A stretch of 5,223 nucleotides of DNA from Dehalococcoidia bacterium. GTDB taxonomy: Bacteria; Chloroflexota; Dehalococcoidia; Lucifugimonadales; JAGWBF01. The notes under the pieces are model-generated. The model did no database searches. It saw only the letters and a list, made by a program, of their open reading frames with translations, and was not told the DNA's origin. The position numbers and the translations under genes were made by a program. Position 1 is the first letter of the stretch. Each line of letters begins with the position of its first letter. Shown in pieces: positions 1 through 5,052 of the stretch. The stretch covers positions 1 through 5,223 of the forward strand of contig JAGWBF010000095.1 of NCBI GenBank assembly GCA_021296025.1, read 5' to 3'.

Positions 1-412
1 CTTGGGGTTTTTTAAAGCACACGACTGTAGTCATGTCGGCTGAGGTTTCGGTATTGCCAATCGCATCGCCTCTGAACACTAAGTCCGCGTTGGAGAGGGT
101 GTAGTCTCCGGTAGCTATACTCACCGTAAGCTCTTCGCCGGACTCAAATAGACCTTCCCCGCTGTCTGTGGACGCTATGCTAACGGTCAGGGTGACCTCG
201 GCAATGCCATCACCCGCAGTGCTGATCTCACTTCCTGATAGAGCTACGTTGATGCTGTGGGTGGTAGCAGAGACGATAGCCTGCACCACTCTCAGCACCA
301 GTAGGACGGCCAGCGTAAGAGCTATAGCTGCCGAGAAGGGAGATGCCCACCAACGCTTCCCTGCTTCAGTTGAGTTGCTCTGGGTCGAGTATGCCCTGTC
401 GAACCCTCCCAT
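1..412 (-). CDS. Membrane-anchored, Ser/Thr-rich extracellular protein, N-terminal part (runs off left edge)
   Basis: An open frame reads leftward from an ATG at 412-410 to the window edge without a stop, giving 137 residues. I do not recognise a family. Residues 1-20 are polar and end in a basic patch (GKRWW). Residues about 22-49 form one hydrophobic segment (core AAIALTLAVLLVLRVVQAIV), which suggests an uncleaved signal anchor with a short cytoplasmic tail. From about residue 50 the chain is rich in Ser, Thr, Gly, Asp and Glu, with alternating patterns such as AEVTLTVSIA and EELTVSIATGDYTL, as expected of an extracellular beta-sandwich domain. The start is supported by an AAGGGGG ribosome binding site and a possible promoter just upstream. 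It uses more ATA, CTA and AGG codons and is clearly more A/T-rich than the other genes here. It could be a surface, adhesion or pilin-like protein; that is inference. Confidence 0.7.
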   Translation of the reverse strand, partial: MGGFDRAYSTQSNSTEAGKRWWASPFSAAIALTLAVLLVLRVVQAIVSATTHSINVALSGSEISTAGDGIAEVTLTVSIASTDSGEGLFESGEELTVSIATGDYTLSNADLVFRGDAIGNTETSADMTTVVCFKKPQ

Positions 413-416
413 TGGT

Positions 417-423
417 CCCCCTT
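417..423 (-). promoter_or_regulatory. Ribosome binding site of the left-edge membrane protein
   Basis: The minus strand reads AAGGGGG four bases before the ATG at 412-410. The spacing is slightly short but workable, and this site is what fixes the start of the left-edge gene. Confidence 0.5.
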
Positions 424-428
424 AGAAC

Positions 429-440
429 GTGCTATAGCAC
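429..440. repeat. Perfect 12-bp palindrome GTGCTATAGCAC
   Basis: GTGCTATAGCAC equals its own reverse complement over all 12 bases and covers the proposed -10 box of the left-edge gene. The position suits a repressor operator, but no regulator is identified and a chance palindrome cannot be excluded. Confidence 0.5.
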
Positions 441-458
441 AGATGCCTTATTTTACAA
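431..458 (-). promoter_or_regulatory. Possible sigma-70 promoter for the left-edge gene
   Basis: On the minus strand a -35-like TTGTAA (458-453) and a -10-like TATAGC (436-431) are separated by 16 bases. Transcription would start near 424, leaving a leader of only about 12 bases that holds the ribosome binding site. The -10 lies inside a perfect 12-bp palindrome. Both boxes are imperfect, so the call is tentative. Confidence 0.35.
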
Positions 459-575
459 TTTGGGAGCGTAACACACAACGCTCTCGTGCACCAGTCTTTG
501 AAGGAGTTTATTTCCAGCACTTTGCCCCTTCCATAGGGAGCATGTCCCCATCCCTCAACGCAAAGGGAGTAAGAT

Positions 576-602
576 GGCCCTCTCCCCCCAGGGGGGAGGG
601 CC
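576..602. repeat. GC-rich hairpin downstream of the deacetylase gene
   Basis: Read on the plus strand, GGCCC, a TC bulge, TCCCCC, loop CAG, GGGGGA and GGGCC fold into an 11-bp stem with one 2-base bulge. It begins 27 bases past the deacetylase stop, so it could halt or stabilise that transcript. No T-run follows on either strand, so it is not a standard Rho-independent terminator. It may be a dispersed intergenic repeat. Confidence 0.5.
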
Positions 603-629
603 CGTGCGAGAGAGAATCCAATCCCCTTC

Positions 630-1445
630 TCAAGGTTTGGTGACCGCCCACATCTCCGCAACGTCTATCATCCGCATGAAGCACACGTTGGGGAAGGCCG
701 ATATCCGGGAGATCAGCTTCTCCAGCATCAGCAGACGCCCCGGACGCCCAATGTACTGAGGATGCATGGTCAAGGGGAAGGCCCGCCCGTAGCGGTACAG
801 CCCCTCGAACTCCGCCAGCCATATGTCCAGCACCTCGTCGGGGCTCTTCATGGGGCTGGTGCGCTGGGCCGAAGGGGCATGAACGAAGTGGGGAGCATCA
901 TCCAGCACCCAGCTCACAGGTATCTCCACCAAGGGCCCCTTCTTGGAGTCAACCATGTAGGGAGCATCGTCGCCCATCAAGCTGGAGTCGTAGGCGAACT
1001 CGTACCTGGACAGCAGATCCAGGGACGCCTCGCTAAGCTCCCAGCTGGGCGAACGATAACCAAGGGGCCGCTGGCCCGTCAGGCCCTGAAGGATGTCGAT
1101 CCCCTTCCGGAGCACCTCATCTTCTTCCCGAGCATCCATGGAGGCGGGAGCTTCGTGCATATATCCGTGATGGGCCAGTTCGTGCCCCCGCCCGTGGATG
1201 TCCTTCACCAGGTCCTGGTGGGTCTCAGCCACGTATCCGGGCACGAAGAAGGTCGCCTTGATGTCATGGGCGTCCAGTATGTCCAGGATGCGAGGCGCAG
1301 CTACGCTGGGGCCGTACTCGGCCATAGACATCAGGCTAGGCATTCTGGCGAAGTCGGGATTGCGCCTGAGCCAGGACGAAACCCCGTCCACATCGAAGGA
1401 CAGCATTGCCACGCACTGTGTGTCGCCCGGCCATATTCCCGACAT
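630..1445 (-). CDS. Polysaccharide deacetylase (NodB/CE4-type) family hydrolase, HpPgdA-like branch
   Basis: A 271-residue cytoplasmic protein with no signal peptide or membrane segment. The NodB-fold motifs appear in order: SFDVDG (residues 16-21, Asp18 and Asp20) as catalytic base and metal ligand motif; HHGYMHE (92-98, His93 and His97) as the HxxxH metal site; GYRSPSW (129-135) as the RxP(x)W motif; and TMHPQYIG (226-233) near the C-terminus with His228. The SFDVDG form and the missing secretion signal match the branch that includes Helicobacter pylori PgdA and allantoinase-like PuuE proteins rather than secreted chitin or xylan deacetylases. It probably hydrolyses a C-N bond in an amide, imide or acetylated small molecule; the substrate is unknown. 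The open frame extends upstream, but the ATG at 1445 has a GGAGGT site five bases before it and begins just ahead of the first motif. It is the second gene of an operon with the oxidoreductase. Confidence 0.9.
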   Translation of the reverse strand: MSGIWPGDTQCVAMLSFDVDGVSSWLRRNPDFARMPSLMSMAEYGPSVAAPRILDILDAHDIKATFFVPGYVAETHQDLVKDIHGRGHELAHHGYMHEAPASMDAREEDEVLRKGIDILQGLTGQRPLGYRSPSWELSEASLDLLSRYEFAYDSSLMGDDAPYMVDSKKGPLVEIPVSWVLDDAPHFVHAPSAQRTSPMKSPDEVLDIWLAEFEGLYRYGRAFPLTMHPQYIGRPGRLLMLEKLISRISAFPNVCFMRMIDVAEMWAVTKP

Positions 1446-1450
1446 GGTTA

Positions 1451-1456
1451 ACCTCC
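1451..1456 (-). promoter_or_regulatory. Strong ribosome binding site of the deacetylase
   Basis: The minus strand reads GGAGGT, preceded by further Gs, five bases before the ATG at 1445. This near-consensus site sits in the 17-base gap after the oxidoreductase stop. It decides the deacetylase start against the much longer upstream open frame, which only overlaps the oxidoreductase gene. Confidence 0.85.
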
Positions 1457-1462
1457 CCCAGG

Positions 1463-2404
1463 CTAGTCCCGGAAATGCGGGATGATCTCCTTGGCTACGC
1501 TCTCGATGTGCCGGGGTACCTCCTCGGGCGGGCAGGCCCAGTTGAAGAGGAAATGTTCCACTCCGGCATCGACGTACTCCTGGATGCGTCGGATGCAGTC
1601 GGCGGGGGTGCCCAGCACGCAGTAGCCCCCGACAATATCCAGGAAGTTTCCCTGGTACAGGTACTGGCCTCCCAGAGCGGTGGCAGCATCCTCGGCTGCT
1701 TGCTCCCTGGATGCCCCGATGGAGATGAACTGGAAGTTGGCCCATGCAAACCCCGACATGTCCCGCCCGGACCCGGTCGCCAGTGACGATATGTGGGAGA
1801 CGCTGGCACGGTACCGCTCTGGGCTGTACAGGTAGGGGAGCCAGCCATCTCCCAAGCGTGCTGCCCGCTTCATGGCGGCGTCGCGGCGCCCGGCCACCCA
1901 CACCGGCGGGTGGGGCTGCTGGTGGGGTGGGGGTTCTATGGTAACGCCTTTCAGGCTGAAGTGGCGTCCAACATAGTCCACCCCGCGCTTAGTCCACAGG
2001 CGGCGCAGGACTTCCAGGCACTCATCGGACCTGATTCCCCGTTGCTTCACTGATAGGCCGGCCGCTTCGAACTCCACAGGAAACTCGCCCCCCACGCCCA
2101 CGCCTAACACCAGGCGGCCGTTGGTAGCGATGTCCATGGTGGTGGCCAGCTTGGCAAGGACCGTGGGATGGTAGAAGGGCAGCAGGATCACCGACGATAC
2201 TAAGCCGATGCCTTCGGTGGCCCCCCCGGCCACTGCCAGGGCGGAAAGGGCTGCCGACGATGGTTTGGGGGGGTCGCCGCGCATGAAGTGTTCTCCGGAG
2301 CCGGAGTAGTCGTATCCCAGCTCCTCCAGCCACCGGGCCTCGGCTGCAGTCTCGCCAAGCCCCAAGCTCAGAACAGCCCCGAATCGCAGCTTTCTATTGG
2401 TCAA
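1463..2404 (-). CDS. LLM-class (luciferase-like) F420- or flavin-dependent oxidoreductase
   Basis: A 313-residue soluble protein of the bacterial luciferase-like family, a TIM barrel using coenzyme F420 or FMN. Seen in order: the N-terminal strand KLRFGAVLSLG (5-15); YDYSGSGEHF (31-40), the usual place for cofactor or substrate contacts; a strand-helix step around SSVILLPFYHPTVLAK (70-85); the signature GRLVLGVGVGGEFPVEF (97-112); the IEPPPHQQPHPPVWVAG segment (156-172); and RLGDGWLP (183-190). Length and motif order are normal for the family. The start is TTG at 2404-2402, which begins just before the first strand; no ATG or GTG lies nearby in frame. A possible AAGGA site is 13 bases upstream, rather far. 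It leads an operon with the deacetylase. Whether it is a monooxygenase or a dehydrogenase, and on what substrate, cannot be told; SAR202-type Chloroflexota are known for large sets of such paralogues. Confidence 0.92.
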   Translation of the reverse strand: MTNRKLRFGAVLSLGLGETAAEARWLEELGYDYSGSGEHFMRGDPPKPSSAALSALAVAGGATEGIGLVSSVILLPFYHPTVLAKLATTMDIATNGRLVLGVGVGGEFPVEFEAAGLSVKQRGIRSDECLEVLRRLWTKRGVDYVGRHFSLKGVTIEPPPHQQPHPPVWVAGRRDAAMKRAARLGDGWLPYLYSPERYRASVSHISSLATGSGRDMSGFAWANFQFISIGASREQAAEDAATALGGQYLYQGNFLDIVGGYCVLGTPADCIRRIQEYVDAGVEHFLFNWACPPEEVPRHIESVAKEIIPHFRD

Positions 2405-2438
2405 CGTCGAAAAGGATTCCTTCCGGGAAAGTACCCCG

Positions 2439-2467
2439 TATATACATGCTCAGGGTGCCATGGTCAA
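2439..2467 (-). promoter_or_regulatory. Probable sigma-70 promoter of the oxidoreductase-deacetylase operon
   Basis: The minus strand carries TTGACC (2467-2462, five of six bases matching the -35 consensus), exactly 17 bases, then TATATA (2444-2439, four of six for -10). Transcription would begin near 2432, leaving a leader of about 28 bases before the TTG start. This supports the two downstream genes being expressed separately from hrcA. Confidence 0.5.
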
Positions 2468-2538
2468 GGCAGTCGGGCATCGTGGACGGCTCGAGATCTC
2501 TATCTCCGCCTCCCGTTCTTGTGGTTCCCGATCTATTT

Positions 2539-2566
2539 CGTCGTTCCCGCGAAAGCGGGAGTGACG
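2539..2566. repeat. Dispersed hairpin, TCCCGC-GAAA-GCGGGA type
   Basis: Arms 2539-2550 and 2555-2566 enclose a GAAA tetraloop of the GNRA class. The inner six pairs are perfect, followed by two G-T pairs and four more Watson-Crick pairs. The sequence style GTCNTTCCCGCGAAAGCGGGA is a common intergenic repeat in many bacteria (REP-like). A sister copy lies at 5014-5033. No T-run follows, so it is not a classical terminator. Confidence 0.7.
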
Positions 2567-2620
2567 GTACTTGGGGCAAAGCGGCAGTGGGAGAGGCAAC
2601 ATTCAAGGTACATTTACAGC

Positions 2621-2660
2621 TGTCCGTTCGCTCTGAGGGAAATCGAAAGGTGAACGGACA
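2621..2660. repeat. 40-base inverted repeat downstream of hrcA
   Basis: TGTCCGTTC (2621-2629) is matched perfectly by GAACGGACA (2652-2660). With two G-T pairs the stem extends to 12 pairs around a 16-base loop. It begins 63 bases past the hrcA stop and could end or protect the hrcA transcript, but no T-run follows on either strand. A regulatory role is possible but unproven. Confidence 0.55.
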
Positions 2661-2723
2661 TCCCAAGTCCCAGGTTACGCAGGTCTCCGCATGAGGGAAG
2701 CCAGGAGAAGGAACGTGGGGGGC

Positions 2724-3776
2724 CTAGCCGTTGCCGTGGATGCCGACCATCAGGTCGCTCATGAACGACGACAGGAACTGGACGCTGCCGATGGCGCTGC
2801 CGTACTCCATGCGGGTCGGACCGAGAACGCTTATGGTGCCCGACATCTTGTGGGGCACCCCGTAGCTGCTTATGATGATCCCGTAGGGGTGCAACTCCTC
2901 CGCGGGGTTTTCTCCGCCGATGTACACCCCCACGTCGCTGCCGTCGGGGACCTCGGACAGGATGCTCCGCAGCAGGGTGCGCTCCTCCAGAAGCTCCACG
3001 ACCCCCTGGGCACGCCCGCTCTCGGAGAACTCGGGCTGGTCCAGCAGCAGTCGCAGGCCGTCCACGTAGTGCTCCAGCACATCGTCGGTGTCGGCCTCCC
3101 GCAGGATATCCGCCGTGCTCCCCTTCACCATCTCGCCCAGGGGCGAGAGCTCCATCTGGGCGTCGCCGATCTTGTCCCAGGTCATCCCCGACAGGCCCTC
3201 GTTCAGGCGCAGGGACATCTCCCACAGCTCGCTCTGGTTGGTGACGTCGTCCAGGGGGATCAGCTGGTGTCTCAGCCGGGTCTCCTCCAGCACCACTACG
3301 AGCAATGCCAGGAACTCCTGCAGGTACACCAGGTCAATGTACTTCAGCTTGGCTGTGGGGGTGCGGGGAAGGGTGACGATGGCCAGGTTATTGGTCAACT
3401 GGGCCAGGACCGAGGCCGCCAGCTGTACCCACACATCCTGGGCCCATGCCGCTTGGTTGAACCGACTCCGTATCTCCTGCTGGGCTTGGGCCGACGGCCC
3501 CGCCGTCTCCACCAGCGACTCCACGTAGAAGCGGTACCCCTTGTCCGAAGGCACCCCGCCCGAGGAGATGTGGGGGCGGGTGATGTACCCCTCCTCCTCC
3601 AGCTCAGCCATCTCGTTGCGGATGGTCGCTGAGCTCACCTTCCGGGGCAGACGCTGTGCTATCTCATCCGAGGCCACCGGCGCCACCGTGTTGATGTACT
3701 CATCCACCAGGATGTTGAGCACCGTCCCGGTGCGCATCTTGAGGCCCCCGTAGCTGGGGAAGCTGTAGTTGGTCAT
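2724..3776 (-). CDS. hrcA: Heat-inducible transcription repressor HrcA
   Basis: A 350-residue protein of normal HrcA length. HrcA represses chaperone operons by binding CIRCE operators and is kept active by GroEL. Residues about 15-85 are the winged-helix DNA-binding domain: VLNILVDEYI (19-28), APVAS (32-36) and SSATIRNEMAELEEEGYI (48-65), then the wing HISSGGVPSDKGYRFYV (69-85). A GAF-like and dimerisation body follows, ending in the typical segment ISVLGPTRMEYGSAIGSV (315-332). Two starts are possible: ATG at 3776, lying 25 bases past a predicted transcription start but with no clear ribosome binding site, or ATG at 3737 (337 residues), with a GGGGG stretch upstream. I favour 3776 on length; the family's N-terminus falls between the two. 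No grpE, dnaK or dnaJ is adjacent. The open frame continues upstream of 3776 but that part crosses the promoter and is not coding. Confidence 0.95.
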   Translation of the reverse strand: MTNYSFPSYGGLKMRTGTVLNILVDEYINTVAPVASDEIAQRLPRKVSSATIRNEMAELEEEGYITRPHISSGGVPSDKGYRFYVESLVETAGPSAQAQQEIRSRFNQAAWAQDVWVQLAASVLAQLTNNLAIVTLPRTPTAKLKYIDLVYLQEFLALLVVVLEETRLRHQLIPLDDVTNQSELWEMSLRLNEGLSGMTWDKIGDAQMELSPLGEMVKGSTADILREADTDDVLEHYVDGLRLLLDQPEFSESGRAQGVVELLEERTLLRSILSEVPDGSDVGVYIGGENPAEELHPYGIIISSYGVPHKMSGTISVLGPTRMEYGSAIGSVQFLSSFMSDLMVGIHGNG

Positions 3777-3807
3777 AGCGTTGGCAGGGCTTCGGAGCAG
3801 ATAACGG

Positions 3808-3836
3808 AAGTTAACACGATGCCCGTCCCCTGTCAA
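3808..3836 (-). promoter_or_regulatory. Probable hrcA promoter
   Basis: The minus strand has a perfect -35 TTGACA (3836-3831), a 17-base spacer, and a weak -10 TAACTT (3813-3808). Transcription would start near 3801, about 25 bases before the hrcA ATG at 3776. The -35 sits inside a perfect inverted repeat, so repressor binding there would block the promoter. Confidence 0.5.
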
Positions 3837-3851
3837 GGAAGCGCCTTGACA
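3831..3851. promoter_or_regulatory. Candidate operator: palindrome TGTCAAGG-N5-CCTTGACA
   Basis: Two perfect 8-base arms (3831-3838 and 3844-3851) flank the spacer AAGCG. One arm contains the hrcA -35 box on the minus strand; the mirror arm carries TTGACA on the plus strand. A 21-bp dyad is a common operator size. It differs in sequence and spacing from CIRCE (9-base arms, 9-base spacer), so binding by HrcA itself is speculative. Confidence 0.5.
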
Positions 3852-3880
3852 TATTAACTTGATAATCATAGCTGAAATCG

Positions 3881-3910
3881 TTGACTCTCCCCTTTCCCGC
3901 CAGCTATACT
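3881..3910 (+). promoter_or_regulatory. Probable promoter of the metallo-hydrolase gene
   Basis: TTGACT (3881-3886) and TATACT (3905-3910) each match the sigma-70 consensus at five of six bases and are 18 bases apart. Transcription would begin near 3917, giving a leader of roughly 190 bases before the TTG start at 4111. It is the strongest promoter-like sequence in the window. Confidence 0.55.
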
Positions 3911-3932
3911 CGCCCCGCCGATGCCCCCTGCA

Positions 3933-3950
3933 TTGCGGCTTCCGCCGCAA
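3933..3950. repeat. Dispersed hairpin, TTGCGGC-N4-GCCGCAA type
   Basis: TTGCGGC (3933-3939) and GCCGCAA (3944-3950) are perfect complements around the loop TTCC, which reads GGAA (GNRA class) on the minus strand. The same 7-base arms recur at 5053, 5128 and 5203. It lies in the predicted leader of the metallo-hydrolase gene, about 16 bases after the likely transcription start. Confidence 0.75.
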
Positions 3951-4110
3951 CGACGGTTAGGGTATCGTCGTACCGGTGAAGATACTGCCCCGTCATTTCA
4001 GCGGGCATTACAATGAAGGCCTGAACCCAGCCTGGACTCTGAGGAGGGTCACAGGGGGTGAAGGCAGGAAGCTCCCTTAGCATAGATATCCTTGAAAGGC
4101 AGGTCAGCCC

Positions 4111-4986
4111 TTGGACTTAACTTGGCTGGGACACTCGTGCTTTCGCATACGCTCCGATGAGACGTCCATCATCACGGACCCTTTCCCCCCGTCCATCGGC
4201 CTGGAGCTCCGGGAGTCGGCCCCCACCCTAGCGACGGTCAGCCACCGGCACCCCAACCACAGCTGCCGGGAAGCCCTGTCCGGCGATCCCCGGGTACTGG
4301 ACGGGCCGGGCGAGTACGAGCTGTCAGGCATCTACGTTACTGGTGTCATGACCCCAAAGGGCGAGAGCGATCCACCCGGGAAGCGCAACACCGCCTACCT
4401 GTTCGAGATCGAACGTCTGAGGGTGTGCCACCTCGGGGATGTCAGCGCCCGCCTCAGCCCCCGGCAGGTCCAGGAGCTCTCCCCCATGGACATCCTCCTT
4501 ATTCCCGTGGGTGGAGGGTGCACCATTAGCGCCTCGGGCGCCGCCGAGATGGTGCGGGCCTTGGGCCCCAGGGTGGTGGTCCCGATGCACTACCGTCTGC
4601 CCGGGCTGCAATCTGCCGCCCCACCGTCCCCCGCCGACGCCTCCGCCCCGGCGCCCGACGACCAGGGGGAAGCCAGCCCCCACGATGAGCAGGAGTCCGG
4701 GAACTCCTCCGGGGAGACCGAAGGCATTCGTCAGCTGGGCCTCGAAGGTCTGGCGCCCTCTTTCCAGCCAGCCCCCGCTGCGCCACCGGCCCAAGTGGAG
4801 GAGCACCCTCAGGAGGAGCCTCCCTCTGTCCGGTCTGTGGAGCTGGGCGCCGTGGATGACTTCCTCCGGGAGATGGGCCTGCGGGATGTGGCCCCCCAGC
4901 CCCGGCTCACCATCTCCGCCACCAGCCTCCCCGCTGAGCTGCGCGTCGTTCTTCTCGAACCCCGAGGCCTCCCCCGCTCCGCCTAG
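4111..4986 (+). CDS. UlaG-like metallo-beta-lactamase-fold hydrolase with a disordered insertion
   Basis: A 291-residue cytoplasmic protein of the metal-dependent hydrolase group related to UlaG. Visible motifs: TWLGHSCFRI (4-13, His8); a strand ending ITDPFPPSIG (21-30, Asp23); SHRHPNHS (44-51), the position of the HxHxDH metal motif but with Asn49 where Asp is usual; GPGEYEL (65-71); CHLGD (106-110, His107 and Asp110); IPVGGG (131-136); and PMHY (158-161, His160). The family is usually about 210-220 residues as I recall it; the excess is a Pro/Ala/Ser/Glu-rich stretch at about 165-243. After it the normal C-terminus resumes (DDFLREMGL, then LPAELRVVLLE). An in-frame TGA at 4093 leaves TTG at 4111 as the only start before the conserved motifs, with AGG seven bases upstream. 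The substrate is unknown. Confidence 0.88.
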   Translation: MDLTWLGHSCFRIRSDETSIITDPFPPSIGLELRESAPTLATVSHRHPNHSCREALSGDPRVLDGPGEYELSGIYVTGVMTPKGESDPPGKRNTAYLFEIERLRVCHLGDVSARLSPRQVQELSPMDILLIPVGGGCTISASGAAEMVRALGPRVVVPMHYRLPGLQSAAPPSPADASAPAPDDQGEASPHDEQESGNSSGETEGIRQLGLEGLAPSFQPAPAAPPAQVEEHPQEEPPSVRSVELGAVDDFLREMGLRDVAPQPRLTISATSLPAELRVVLLEPRGLPRSA

Positions 4987-5013
4987 CCTCGCCCCGTCGC
5001 CCCAATTGCCGTC

Positions 5014-5033
5014 ACTCCCGCGGAAGCGGGAGT
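5014..5033. repeat. Dispersed hairpin, ACTCCCGC-GGAA-GCGGGAGT
   Basis: Perfect 8-base arms enclose a GGAA tetraloop (GNRA class), 27 bases after the metallo-hydrolase stop. It shares the GTCNNTCCCGC entry sequence with the hairpin at 2539-2566. No T-run follows, so any role in ending the hydrolase transcript is uncertain. Confidence 0.7.
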
Positions 5034-5052
5034 CTAGGGCCCAGCCCCGCTA

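Larger units (their letters stand above)
2405..2723. other. Intergenic region between hrcA and the oxidoreductase operon
   Basis: This 319-base gap holds a likely promoter for the oxidoreductase operon (2439-2467), a GNRA-loop hairpin (2539-2566) and a 40-base inverted repeat (2621-2660). Open frames on both strands cross it but show no recognisable domain, and they run through the hairpins, so I do not call a gene. Confidence 0.6.
3777..4110. other. Divergent control region between hrcA and the metallo-hydrolase gene
   Basis: This 334-base gap separates two genes transcribed away from each other. It holds an hrcA promoter (3808-3836), a palindrome over its -35 (3831-3851), a plus-strand promoter (3881-3910), a hairpin repeat (3933-3950) and then about 160 bases of leader for the hydrolase gene. 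Short complementary pairs in the leader (CGACG 3951-3955 with CGTCG 3966-3970; GTATC 3962-3966 with GATAC 3981-3985) could fold, but I recognise no riboswitch or known RNA in it. Confidence 0.6.

Noticed and set aside
5..16. A six-A run in the left-edge gene (minus strand) as a programmed frameshift site
   Set aside because: The run is not in the phase needed for a canonical slippery heptamer and the window ends too soon to see whether another frame continues.
443..643. A 66-residue plus-strand open frame across the spacer left of the deacetylase
   Set aside because: It reads through the GC-rich hairpin in a typical repeat-derived pattern (SPPRGEGPCERES) and overlaps the end of the real gene on the other strand.
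1446..1901. N-terminal extension of the deacetylase open frame up to 1901
   Set aside because: This stretch lies opposite the reading frame of the oxidoreductase gene on the same strand, is Arg/Pro/Gly-rich, and the ATG at 1445 has a near-perfect ribosome binding site.
2394..2666. A 90-residue minus-strand open frame ending DHGTLSMYIRGTFPEG and a few more residues, overlapping the oxidoreductase start by 11 bases
   Set aside because: The tail looks faintly like a glyoxalase-family C-terminus, but the frame runs through a repeat hairpin, has no ribosome binding site, and its end coincides with a good promoter (2439-2467). A gene remnant is possible but unsupported.
2691..3632. A 313-residue plus-strand open frame opposite hrcA
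   Set aside because: It is antisense to a well-supported gene, is His/Gln/Leu-rich in a shadow-like way, and shows no domain.
3921..4016. A 31-codon plus-strand open frame beginning four bases after the predicted transcription start
   Set aside because: It crosses the dispersed TTGCGGC hairpin, has no ribosome binding site and shows no protein-like pattern; probably chance.
4017..4110. Possible small structured RNA (SRP RNA-like GAAGGCAGGAAGC stretch) upstream of the metallo-hydrolase
   Set aside because: The conserved SRP RNA tip (CAGG, GGAA loop, AGCAG) is not present in the right arrangement, and no other RNA consensus fits.
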